Assembly: GCA_017439665.1 (NCBI GenBank)
Contig: JAFSIS010000001.1
Span: forward strand, 62,001 to 126,000
Direction of reading: 5' to 3'
Length of the DNA stretch: 64,000 nt
DNA from: Lachnospiraceae bacterium
GTDB taxonomy: Bacteria; Bacillota; Clostridia; Lachnospirales; Lachnospiraceae
This document shows, one piece after another, positions 9,501 to 16,224 of this stretch (positions are counted from its first letter, which is position 1; each line of letters begins with the position of its first letter). The notes under the pieces were generated by a model, which saw nothing but the letters and a program-made list of their open reading frames with translations, did not search any database and was not told where the DNA came from. A program made the translations under genes and the position numbers.

Positions 9501-10067
9501 TTCATAGTCCATAACCTCAACCTTCTGGATCTCATGAGAGGTTCTGAAACCATCAAAGAAATGAATAAAGGGTACACTGCCCTCAATCGCTGCCAGATGG
9601 GCAACACCGGCAAGGTCCATTACTTCCTGAACAGAGTGGCTGGCAAGCATGGGAACACCGGTCTGACGGCAGGCAAAAATATCTTCGTGGTCACCAAAAA
9701 TACTTAATGCACGGCTGGCAATAGCACGGGCCGCAACATGAATAACACCGGGAAGACATTCACCCACCATTTTATAAATATTAGGGATCATTAACAACAG
9801 ACCCTGTGATGCGGTGAAGGTTGTGGATAAGGCACCACCCTGAAGGGAACCGTGTACAGCACCTGCCGCACCACCTTCGGACTGCATCTCAACCACTTTT
9901 ACGCTGGACCCGAAGATGTTCTTTCTTCCTCCGGCGCTCCATCCATCTACTACTTCTGCCATAGTAGAAGAGGGGGTGATCGGATAGATACCGGCTACTT
10001 CGGTAAACGCATAGGCGCAATGCGATGCAGCAGTATTACCATCCATTGACATAAATTGCTTGCTCAT
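6549..10067 (-). CDS. nifJ: pyruvate:ferredoxin (flavodoxin) oxidoreductase
   Basis: The 1172-residue homodimeric enzyme converts pyruvate and CoA to acetyl-CoA and CO2, reducing ferredoxin or flavodoxin. It is the central pyruvate enzyme of fermentative anaerobes. The N-terminal pyruvate-binding domain starts AASHCAYAFTEVAGIYPITP. Two 4Fe-4S motifs, CIQCGICSMVCPHG and CVGCNLCAVECPG, lie around residues 690 and 745. The C-terminal TPP domain has CPGCGETPYY and the GGDGWAYDIGYGG block. Full length; AGGAGG before the ATG. It is transcribed alone from an extended -10 promoter, with a Crp-family regulator gene immediately upstream. Confidence 0.98.
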   Translation of the reverse strand: MSKQFMSMDGNTAASHCAYAFTEVAGIYPITPSSTMAEVVDGWSAGGRKNIFGSSVKVVEMQSEGGAAGAVHGSLQGGALSTTFTASQGLLLMIPNIYKMVGECLPGVIHVAARAIASRALSIFGDHEDIFACRQTGVPMLASHSVQEVMDLAGVAHLAAIEGSVPFIHFFDGFRTSHEIQKVEVMDYEVFSKLLNREALEKFKASALNPHTNPVTRGGAENDDIFFQGREAQNLHYAAVPDIVAAYMKKISEITGRDYAPFTYYGAPDADRVIVAMASVTETIKETIDTLNARGEKVGLIKVHLYRPFSVKYLTAVLPESAKKIAVLNRTKEIGGAEPLYLDVLNALKDKKDLTIISGRYGLGSKDTTPAQIKAVYDELKKDAPKEEFTIGIEDDLTYLSLETEADFTVDSDYTSCLFYGLGSDGTVSANKNSIKIIGDNTEQYVQAYFAYDSKKAGGVTRSHLRFGKSPIRSTYYINNADFVSCSLDSYVYKYDMVSSLKKGGTFLLNTTFKKDELEEKLPKKMLADLAKKEAKFYIIDATEIAQRIGMGRRTNTILQSAFFALNPQILPYDQAVDYMKAAAKKSYSKKGDEIVQLNWKAIDLGKEGLEEVTVNPEWAKFTDKLEIKKTGDEYFDEHVTQINHLGGYDLPVSAFAKHNLLDGSIRNNVSYMERRTIAAQVPKWIPENCIQCGICSMVCPHGTVRTFLLTDEEVKNAPMEFETIKAMGKGVEELQYRVQVSPDNCVGCNLCAVECPGKAGNKALEMTDVKAQLEEVPLADYLYKEVPYKTEYFNTDTIKGSQFAMPYFEVSGACPGCGETPYYKLVSQLFGKDMLVANATGCSMIYSSSTPSSPFVNDKDGCGVAWANSLFEDNAEFGYGMALAQNVKEARILELMESNLDKVEAPLKTAFESYIAAGNDRDKQRMLVQPIIDGVKASSCAEVKEILDHERDLVGKSVWIIGGDGWAYDIGYGGLDHVLANNLNVNILVLDTEVYSNTGGQSSKASPAASIAKFAAGGKNEAKKDLGMIAMAYGHVYVASVSMGANRVQTIKAIKEAESYDGPSLILAYSPCIEHGIKGGLQNHQISQKKAVECGYVQLYRFDPRNAQPLTIDSKEPDFDKFAEFLETETRFSQLPKIKGEEAAKQLLEKTRKDAEYRYQRLLNLRDNGIA

Positions 10068-10141
10068 AAGACTTTCCTCCTTATTTTATACATACCTGTA
10101 ATTTATTTCTGTATAAGCAGATAAGACAAACTACTGAAACG

Positions 10142-10150
10142 ATTATAGCA
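10142..10150 (-). promoter_or_regulatory. extended -10 promoter of nifJ
   Basis: On the minus strand TGCTATAAT forms a perfect extended -10 element about 75 bases before the nifJ start. There is no good -35 hexamer at the expected spacing, which suits the TGn-dependent class. Confidence 0.6.
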
Positions 10151-10256
10151 TATGTTAGTTATTTTTCCTATCATCAATGTTCTTTTCTCAATACATTTTT
10201 TAAATTTATACAATTTCTGACAGGAATTTTTTCTATATTAGACAAAATTTATTCAA

Positions 10257-10910
10257 TTAATCCAGCTTTTCCAGTTTTTTCTCATCAATGATCTCCACCG
10301 TACCTCTGGTCAGCCTGATCATTCCTTCACTCTGGAAATACCTCAACATTCGGGTAACAACCTCCCTTGCTGTTCCTAAATGATTGGCAATTTTTTCATG
10401 AGTAATTTTCAATACAGAGCTTTCTTCTACCCTGCATTCCTCCAAAAGAAATCCCGCCAGCCGTTTGTCAAAGCTTTTCCACATGATCTGTTCCATCAGC
10501 CACATCACCTCGGAGAGACGTCCGGCCATGATCTGATTCATAAAATTAGCCATGGGTGCCGATTCCTCCATCAGCTCCTTTAATACATTGGGGGGAATGA
10601 TCCAGACTGCAGAATCCTTTTCTGCTTCTATGGTGATGTCAAACTGGATATTCTGCATAACACAGGAGGCGGAAAACATGCAGATATCCATATCAAATAG
10701 GCGGTATATGGTAACCTCCCGTCCCTCATCTGAATAAATATATGCACGAAACTGACCCGATTCCACCAATAACAATCCCAAACAGGTCATGGATCCGTTA
10801 TGTACAATAGTTCCTTTTTTTACGGTTCTGTAGGTGACCGTCTTTGTCAGCCTCTCCTGCTGCTTCCCCGTAAGCTTATCCCAGATTAAAAAATTATCCT
10901 TAAATTCCAT
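10257..10910 (-). CDS. Crp/Fnr-family transcriptional regulator
   Basis: The ATG at 10910 is preferred. An in-frame ATG at 10922 is part of the sequence ATGAGGTATACT, whose GAGGT is the ribosome site of the later start. The 217-residue protein has an N-terminal cyclic-nucleotide-type beta barrel (about 15-125), a long dimer helix, and a C-terminal winged helix with ITHEKIANHLGTAREVVTR as the DNA-recognition helix pair. No N-terminal cysteine cluster for an Fe-S sensor is seen, so it is Crp-like rather than classical FNR. Its place 190 bases before nifJ suggests, but does not show, control of central fermentation. Confidence 0.9.
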   Translation of the reverse strand: MEFKDNFLIWDKLTGKQQERLTKTVTYRTVKKGTIVHNGSMTCLGLLLVESGQFRAYIYSDEGREVTIYRLFDMDICMFSASCVMQNIQFDITIEAEKDSAVWIIPPNVLKELMEESAPMANFMNQIMAGRLSEVMWLMEQIMWKSFDKRLAGFLLEECRVEESSVLKITHEKIANHLGTAREVVTRMLRYFQSEGMIRLTRGTVEIIDEKKLEKLD

Positions 10911-10946
10911 AGTATACCTCATATATATAGCAAATTTTATTTAAAA

Positions 10947-10985
10947 AATCCACTATACCGATAGTTATTATCAGTATAGTGGATT
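10947..10985 (-). terminator. terminator between the reverse transcriptase and crp-type genes
   Basis: A 12-bp perfect stem (10947-10958 with 10974-10985) is extended by GATA/TATC beyond one mismatch. A T-run follows on the minus transcript. It lies 156 bases past the reverse transcriptase stop; the stretch between shows no gene. Confidence 0.75.
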
Positions 10986-11140
10986 TATTTGCCTAAAGCT
11001 TTTCGCCCCATCTAAATTACGTCACCTCAGTTCTTATATCAGATTCTGTATTCCTATTATCTTATCTATCCTAATATATATCAATTCAAAAATCCAGTTC
11101 TATTTATATTTTTCAACCGAATAATTGAATCTTTATGATG

Positions 11141-12355
11141 TCAGGATTGTTTTGCTTTTGTTCCATCACGATCCTTATAGTAAGCAGTAATCAGGGGGCG
11201 GTATCCGTTTTCTGTCAGCATATTATAAGAAACCTTTCTGTAATTTGCCTTATTATGCTTCCCTGTCACAATATACCTCTGCCAGTCCTGCATATAGCGA
11301 TCGATCACATGCAGGGACTGATCCGTATTGATCATGGGAAAGTACCAGCGGCTCCAGCAAAGCTCATTGTGCATCTCTGTATCATAGAACTTCCGGTTAA
11401 ATCTTCGGTTAAAGGCTTTGAGGGCACGTTCCGGATTCGCTCCCTTTTTCAGCATCCATCTTCTCATAGCTCTGGCTGCCCTCCGTATTTTATCCATAAG
11501 CTTTTTGACCGCAATAGCAGATATATCTATGGTTTTGTTATCGTAATCAAAGCCCAGGAAATTCCATTTTTTCCCCGGTGCGAAATACTGTTCCTTGGAT
11601 GGGTTCGAAGTAAGGCGGTATTTCTGTAAAAATGCCTTGTATGCCGCAATATGCTCTTCCATCTCCTCCGGCCTTCCGAAAATCAGGGTATCATCCGAAT
11701 AGCGCCCATACAGTACATCTTTTTGGGCAAAATATTCATCCATCTCCATTAGATAAAGATTCGCAAAAAATGGTGCTGTAGGTGTCCCTGCCATTACACC
11801 TCTCTGCTCCCGAATTTCTTTTCCCTTCCATATCGCCCGGTCATCCTGTAAAAGGTTTGTAAGCAGCTGCAGCAGTGCCGGATCATCTGTTATCATCTTC
11901 TGAAGTATGGGCAACAGCAAGGACACATCAATACTGTTAAAATAATTGCTGATATCAGATTTAAAACCGGACAGACTGCCAATCTCAGGAGCATTTGCCA
12001 TCTTCCTGAAAGCCTTTCTCGGCCCCATATGCTTACGGAAGGCATAACAGTTGTCAGGAAACATCTTATCATACCGGTAAAGCATCCAGCAGATCATTTT
12101 TAAAAGCATATTTTCCTCCTCAGGAAAACAGTAAACAACACGTTTTTTGGAGGTACCCAGCTTATTCAGTTCCTTTTTTTCAGGTATAGAAAAACAGAAC
12201 TCACCCGATATCACCTTCTGTGCTGCAGGCAGATACTTTTTGTTTTCTATAAAATCTCTCAGAAAAAGTTCTTCCTCTGAGGAAAACAGCCTTTTGGATA
12301 TCTTATAATCCAAGAACTCCAGCCATAATTCGTGGGAAAGAAGATTCTCAAGCAT
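11141..12355 (-). CDS. stand-alone reverse transcriptase (group II-like or unclassified defence type)
   Basis: The start is the ATG at 12355, preceded by AAAGGAG; the frame stays open further upstream but enters a terminator hairpin. The 404-residue protein has fingers/palm motifs in order: a basic substrate block after IPEKKELNKL (about 58), motif A FKSDISNYFNSID (catalytic Asp134), the GTPTAPFFANLYL block (190-202), the catalytic YSDD (219-222, where most relatives have YADD), and NPSKEQYF...WNFLGF (251-269). A helical, basic C-terminal part follows, with no maturase DNA-binding or HNH endonuclease domain. No intron structure surrounds it. A promoter, a short structured RNA and a terminator lie directly upstream, as in retron-like and DRT systems. 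The exact RT class is not decided here. Confidence 0.9.
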   Translation of the reverse strand: MLENLLSHELWLEFLDYKISKRLFSSEEELFLRDFIENKKYLPAAQKVISGEFCFSIPEKKELNKLGTSKKRVVYCFPEEENMLLKMICWMLYRYDKMFPDNCYAFRKHMGPRKAFRKMANAPEIGSLSGFKSDISNYFNSIDVSLLLPILQKMITDDPALLQLLTNLLQDDRAIWKGKEIREQRGVMAGTPTAPFFANLYLMEMDEYFAQKDVLYGRYSDDTLIFGRPEEMEEHIAAYKAFLQKYRLTSNPSKEQYFAPGKKWNFLGFDYDNKTIDISAIAVKKLMDKIRRAARAMRRWMLKKGANPERALKAFNRRFNRKFYDTEMHNELCWSRWYFPMINTDQSLHVIDRYMQDWQRYIVTGKHNKANYRKVSYNMLTENGYRPLITAYYKDRDGTKAKQS

Positions 12356-12372
12356 AGTCAATAAACTCCTTT

Positions 12373-12529
12373 TAAAAAAAATGGCAGCCCTTCGAAAAGG
12401 ACTGCCTGTTGCGGGAAAGGCTTTGAGGCCCTGTAAGGGCCACGAAGTCACACTAATGCACAGCCGTCTGCACAGCCGTCTATATGCATTGCTTCACTCC
12501 GATGCAGACATTTTAAAAAAATATCCCAC
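12373..12529 (-). ncRNA. putative structured RNA upstream of the reverse transcriptase
   Basis: Between a sigma-A-type promoter and a strong terminator lies about 150 bases with no good gene. It contains a 12-base tandem duplication (12457-12480), a GTCTGCA/TGCAGAC pairing and an AATGCA/TGCATT pairing around it, and a TGGCCC/GGGCC hairpin near 12428. The order promoter, RNA, terminator, RT gene resembles the ncRNA-RT loci of retrons and DRT systems. The alternative is an untranslated leader with an attenuator. The boundaries are estimates from promoter and terminator positions. Confidence 0.5.
12374..12406 (-). terminator. strong Rho-independent terminator just before the reverse transcriptase gene
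   Basis: A 10-bp stem (arms 12383-12392 and 12397-12406, one G-T wobble) with a TTCG tetraloop is followed by eight U on the minus transcript. It lies 19 bases before the RT start codon, so RT expression needs read-through or processing. It could instead end the upstream zinc-ribbon operon. Confidence 0.88.
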
Positions 12530-12535
12530 ATTTTG

Positions 12536-12564
12536 ATTTTATATCAGTCCACTACTCTCGTCAA
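12536..12564 (-). promoter_or_regulatory. sigma-A-type promoter for the putative RNA and reverse transcriptase
   Basis: On the minus strand TTGACG (12559-12564) and TAAAAT (12536-12541) are separated by exactly 17 bases. This is a near-consensus promoter starting transcription at about 12529. It lies between the end of the zinc-ribbon operon and the putative RNA. Confidence 0.65.
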
Positions 12565-12582
12565 GAAGATTTGTCGATCTGC

Positions 12583-13017
12583 CTACTTTAAGATTTTTAT
12601 TCCTCCGATCAGCGGCAATGGTTTCATTTCTCCTTTGCAGACATTTACGATACCAAGCACTGCCAGAACAGTGAAAAGAATGCCTACAAGACCAAGGATG
12701 GATATAACAAAGTACAGCCGCCAGGAAATAGCCAGAATAATGGCGCTCAATATGGAATAAGCAACACTATAGGCTATAGCAGCCAAACACAGTACCAATC
12801 CCTGATTTGCATGATATTGGGCAAAAGGAGATTCCTTTGCCGCAAAGATGGGAACCAGCACCAGGGGACCCAGATAAGCGAGGATTCCCATTGCCTTATT
12901 ATCCTGAGCATCCCTGATGTCAGCCTGCTGAGGTGATACAGTTGTATCGGCTCCACAGGAAGGGCAAAATCTTGCTCCGTCTTCATATTTTGTACCACAT
13001 TTTCCACAAAAAGCCAT
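12583..13017 (-). CDS. zinc-ribbon protein with DUF4870-like membrane domain
   Basis: The start is at 13017, with AAGGAGG eight bases upstream. The 144-residue product begins MAFCGKCGTKYEDGARFC, a four-cysteine zinc ribbon (CxxC, spacer, CxxC). It continues into a membrane domain with about three hydrophobic segments and the pattern PFAQYHANQGLVL, typical of DUF4870-like proteins. It should be an integral membrane protein with the ribbon on one face. It is the last gene of the nine-gene operon. Function unknown. Confidence 0.82.
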   Translation of the reverse strand: MAFCGKCGTKYEDGARFCPSCGADTTVSPQQADIRDAQDNKAMGILAYLGPLVLVPIFAAKESPFAQYHANQGLVLCLAAIAYSVAYSILSAIILAISWRLYFVISILGLVGILFTVLAVLGIVNVCKGEMKPLPLIGGIKILK

Positions 13018-13057
13018 AATAAAAACCTCCTTCGTGATTATCATTTATTTTTTCTTT

Positions 13058-13822
13058 TTATACCAGCTTATTTCCGCATCCTCCGCAGAATCTTGTTCCC
13101 GGTGAATTCTGTGTTCCGCACTTTGCACACTTTCCGGCAGGCACTGTGGCCGCTACTGAAAGATTTTCTCCACAATTATTGCAAAAGCGTACATTCCGGG
13201 AATTTTCTGCACCACATTTCGGACATTTTTTCAATTCCATGGAAGCCCCACAGTTATTACAGAATTTTCCGCTGCCCGCAGGCTTTCCACAGGTAGGGCA
13301 AACAGTAGTACGGCTACCGATTTTACCCTGCCATACCGTAGCAGCGGCTCCGGCAGCATCTATATTCCTTTTCATAGCTTCTGCCCTGGCCCTTGCTACA
13401 TAGATTTCCTGACGGGGTGCACATTCAGTACACAGTCCCTCATCTTCATTAAAACAATGGCTACAGACATATTTGTTACAGGAAGGACATCGTTTAAAAT
13501 GGCGCATTGCCTCATTTTTGGCTCTCTCAAAAGCCTGCTCATGTTCCTTCTGCCACTCCGGAGATCTGCCTTCAAATCTTTCACCTAAAATATCGCTGGC
13601 CCGGTCTGCACCATAACCTATTCTGCTGGCTCTTCCCCCAAGCAGACTGCCCAACGCACTGGCACCTCGTCCAATATTGGTGAAAAGCTTTCCTTTTTTG
13701 TAGGTTTCACTTTCAATAAAGCTGCTTCGGAAACCATCGTTGCAGATATCACAGTAAAAAGTGAACTGGAAACCTGCCTCCGTAGAATTATCCTGATAAT
13801 TTCTTGTAAATGATGTCAGCAT
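13058..13822 (-). CDS. multi-zinc-ribbon protein
   Basis: The 254-residue protein carries many cysteine pairs. FYCDICNDGF lies near the N-terminus. The block CPSCNKYVCSHC...CTEC is near residue 110. Three C-terminal zinc ribbons follow (CPTCGKP..CNNCG, CPKCGAEN..CNNCG, CAKCGTQN..CGGCG). Between residues 40 and 80 is a glycine-rich segment; no membrane helix is clear. The start overlaps the stop of the upstream gene by 7 bases, suggesting coupled translation. It is probably cytosolic and binds several zinc ions; whether it contacts nucleic acid or protein is unknown. Confidence 0.8.
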   Translation of the reverse strand: MLTSFTRNYQDNSTEAGFQFTFYCDICNDGFRSSFIESETYKKGKLFTNIGRGASALGSLLGGRASRIGYGADRASDILGERFEGRSPEWQKEHEQAFERAKNEAMRHFKRCPSCNKYVCSHCFNEDEGLCTECAPRQEIYVARARAEAMKRNIDAAGAAATVWQGKIGSRTTVCPTCGKPAGSGKFCNNCGASMELKKCPKCGAENSRNVRFCNNCGENLSVAATVPAGKCAKCGTQNSPGTRFCGGCGNKLV

Positions 13823-14178
13823 TTTGGTATCTCCTTTCTGCCGCCAATGGCTGCCTTTATCTTTTTACCACATGCAGTACATTTGGTATTCTGGAAAAAC
13901 TGCAATGCTCCACAGCGTTTGTTTTCACAATAAACCATCAAACCGGCACCGCAAACCTCGCATCTTTCCTGCACAAAGGTACTTCCCCCACAGGTAGGGC
14001 ATGCCACGTACAAGGCTCTGGCACAGCCGGAGCATATTGCCTGCCCCTTCTGGATTGGCCTTTTGCAGGATGGACACAGATACCCAAAAGGACTCATGCT
14101 TCCACAGCTAATACAAATTCTTGCATCCGCTTCGATAAAAGTACCGCAGTGAACACATGGTTGTTTATAATCTGCCAT
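13816..14178 (-). CDS. small cysteine-rich zinc-ribbon protein
   Basis: The 120-residue protein is almost entirely CxxC motifs: CVHCG, CISCG, CPSCK, CSGCA, CPTCGG, CEVCG and CTACG, giving about four treble-clef or ribbon modules of the double zinc-ribbon type. There is no signal or membrane segment. AAAGGAG precedes the ATG. It overlaps the next gene by 7 bases. It has no enzymatic motif; a structural or scaffold role is likely. Function unknown. Confidence 0.78.
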   Translation of the reverse strand: MADYKQPCVHCGTFIEADARICISCGSMSPFGYLCPSCKRPIQKGQAICSGCARALYVACPTCGGSTFVQERCEVCGAGLMVYCENKRCGALQFFQNTKCTACGKKIKAAIGGRKEIPKC

Positions 14179-14208
14179 AAAATTATGCTCCTTTCATTTC
14201 GAAGAAGA

Positions 14209-14769
14209 TTATCCCTCTAATTTTGTTCCACAGCCTCCGCAAAACCGAATTCCGGGGGAATTCTCCTGTCCACAGGAAGGGCAGATTGCTGCTGTCTCTT
14301 CTGTTTGAAGCTTCGTTCCGCACTCCTGGCAGAATTTCACACCGACTGCATTTACCGCACCGCAGGAGGGACAGAGATTCTGTACTCCCAGCTTGCCTCC
14401 ACACTCCTGGCAGAACTTGGTTCCTTCCGGATTCTCATGGCCGCACTGGGAGCAGGTCCGTTCTGCTTTTGCTGCCTTTGCTGCATTCTCCCTGGCCTTT
14501 GCTTCACCCTTGGCAGCAGACAGCTTCTGTTCTGCAGCCGCAAGATTGGTCTGAATCAGTTTAAGCCGGTCTGCCACTTCACCAAAGCTCTCAAGTCCAT
14601 ATTGCTCCACAGCTTTTTGACCGATTTCAGTGTAAATTTCTGTTTCCTGTTTTTTCAGATCTGAAACTTCAGTCTGCATCTTTAATAGCTGCGCTCCCGG
14701 ATCATCTGCAGGCATTATACTGCTCAGTCCCTTCATCAATCCACCTAATCCACTTAAAATGTCCGCCAT
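14209..14769 (-). CDS. coiled-coil protein with three C-terminal zinc ribbons
   Basis: The 186-residue protein starts with a short glycine-rich segment, then a helical coiled-coil region (about 25-105) rich in Lys, Glu, Gln and Ala. Three zinc ribbons follow in tandem (CSQCG..CQECG, CPSCG..CQECG, CPSCG..CGGCG). The design suggests an oligomer displaying zinc modules. It lies 30 bases from the next gene and has its own GGAGG site. No function can be assigned from sequence. Confidence 0.78.
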   Translation of the reverse strand: MADILSGLGGLMKGLSSIMPADDPGAQLLKMQTEVSDLKKQETEIYTEIGQKAVEQYGLESFGEVADRLKLIQTNLAAAEQKLSAAKGEAKARENAAKAAKAERTCSQCGHENPEGTKFCQECGGKLGVQNLCPSCGAVNAVGVKFCQECGTKLQTEETAAICPSCGQENSPGIRFCGGCGTKLEG

Positions 14770-14817
14770 AAGTATACCTCCGTTGTTTTTATTTTTTATT
14801 GATTCCCTTGAATAATT

Positions 14818-15750
14818 TTATCCACCCATCAGACTGCTTAAATCCGGCAGTTCATACATATGATCAATGGTAACAGTACCTTCATAGTAAGACAGACTCA
14901 CATACACAGTCCCATCCGTACCCCACCATCCATAATCTGCCATATCTTCCTCGGATATGCCCATATCATAAAAATCCTGAAACTCATACCCGTCTGATTT
15001 CAGATCATTAATATACTCCCACATTTCTTCATGAGAAGTACCTGAAATCTCTGTGCGATAGGATGTAACCGCTGTCTGGGTTCCTCCGGGATATGAACGG
15101 AGTTCCCTGGGCCAGCCGGTACCGGCAGCCTCTGCTTCCGTATTGATTTTTGTTACATTATCCACAAGCTCATCCAGACCATTGGTACTTCCTTCACCAC
15201 TGATACCCTCCAGAGTACGAAGAAGATCACTTAACTCTTCCAGCTCCTGAATATTCTGGTTGGTAACATTATTGTTGTTGGAATCGGTTCCTCTATCAAG
15301 CTGGGTTATTGCCGCACCAAACAGGCTTTTGATGAGTAATCCCAAAATCAGACTGATAACAAGTCCAATGGCTGTCATGATGAGGGTAGCTCTCGCCAGA
15401 TTGCGTTTATTGATCTTTTTACATCCTCCAAAAGCCCAAACCAGTGTCAGGATCAATCCCACAACAGGTATGCACATTAACAGCATTATCCCTATGTATC
15501 CTCCTGTTGTGATCGGATCATACCTGCTTCCCTTTGCCGGAGTTACATCTGCACCGTAAACCGGTGGCGGAGTCTGCTGAACCGGTATAACCGGCGGCGC
15601 TGCCTGAACGGTCTTCTGATAGACAGGCTGCACATTCGTTATCTGCTCTGTATCCACCTGTGATTCTGCCTGTATTGGTATACCGCATTCCGTACAAAAT
15701 TTCTTATCATCAGATAGAGTTGCTCCACATTTCGTACAAAATTTTGCCAT
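14818..15750 (-). CDS. zinc-ribbon membrane protein with extracytoplasmic C-terminal domain
   Basis: The 310-residue protein has an N-terminal zinc ribbon (CTKCG..CTECG, residues 5-22) and a Pro/Gln-rich linker to about 70. Two hydrophobic helices follow (about 85-110 and 122-148), in a DUF4190-like arrangement. The C-terminal half of about 160 residues is acidic and aromatic and appears exposed outside the cell if the ribbon is inside. AAGGAG precedes the ATG. It sits mid-operon between the lipoprotein and the coiled-coil zinc-ribbon gene. Function unknown. Confidence 0.78.
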   Translation of the reverse strand: MAKFCTKCGATLSDDKKFCTECGIPIQAESQVDTEQITNVQPVYQKTVQAAPPVIPVQQTPPPVYGADVTPAKGSRYDPITTGGYIGIMLLMCIPVVGLILTLVWAFGGCKKINKRNLARATLIMTAIGLVISLILGLLIKSLFGAAITQLDRGTDSNNNNVTNQNIQELEELSDLLRTLEGISGEGSTNGLDELVDNVTKINTEAEAAGTGWPRELRSYPGGTQTAVTSYRTEISGTSHEEMWEYINDLKSDGYEFQDFYDMGISEEDMADYGWWGTDGTVYVSLSYYEGTVTIDHMYELPDLSSLMGG

Positions 15751-15773
15751 ATAATTACTCCTTTTTAATCTAT

Positions 15774-16187
15774 CTATTTCACACGTGTATAGGTTGCTCC
15801 GTCAAAGATTAAGGTATCTCCATCCAACTGATATTTTACCGTAGCAGATTCCTTTGCCAGCCCCAAAAGTGCCTTCATGGTAATTTCCATCTCTGTATCA
15901 CTCTTAATCTTATATTCCATACTCATAAGCATATCCAGACCTTCCAGTGCCTCTTCTACATCCTCTCCATCCGCATCTGATAATCCGGTAAGCAGTTCCT
16001 CCGTCAAACCATAACGAAGGGTACCATCCTTTTCAAATTCAATTCCCAGACCGTATTCAGTTGCCGTTTCTTCATCCACAATATGCCAGGTGCCAACGAT
16101 ATTTTTCTTATTTTCTCCTCCACAGGCTGTCAGGGATATTGCAAATAACAGCGTCAATAATGCCAAATAAATTCGTTTGTTTTTCAT
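15774..16187 (-). CDS. small lipoprotein
   Basis: The 137-residue product has a lipoprotein signal, with lipobox SLTAC and lipidated Cys22. The mature part begins IVGTWHIVDEETATEYG and resembles the small beta-rich domains (lipocalin/DUF4923-like) that start with a GTW motif. It should sit on the outer face of the membrane. It is the only operon member without a zinc ribbon. An AAGGAGG site is present. Function unknown. Confidence 0.78.
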   Translation of the reverse strand: MKNKRIYLALLTLLFAISLTACGGENKKNIVGTWHIVDEETATEYGLGIEFEKDGTLRYGLTEELLTGLSDADGEDVEEALEGLDMLMSMEYKIKSDTEMEITMKALLGLAKESATVKYQLDGDTLIFDGATYTRVK

Positions 16188-16224
16188 GATTTCAATCCTC
16201 CTTAGTAGTGTTTTGTGTCAGCTT

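Noticed and set aside
10986-11140. Second RNA on the downstream side of the reverse transcriptase
   Set aside because: Apart from the terminator at 10947-10985 the stretch shows no strong inverted repeats or promoter.
12457-12480. Tandem repeat as a possible CRISPR array
   Set aside because: The unit is 12 bases, repeated twice with no spacers, and no cas gene is present.
11141-12564. Group II intron around the reverse transcriptase
   Set aside because: No domain V-like hairpin or intron boundary is seen near the gene, the RT lacks maturase-type DNA-binding and endonuclease parts, and a complete promoter-RNA-terminator unit lies upstream instead.
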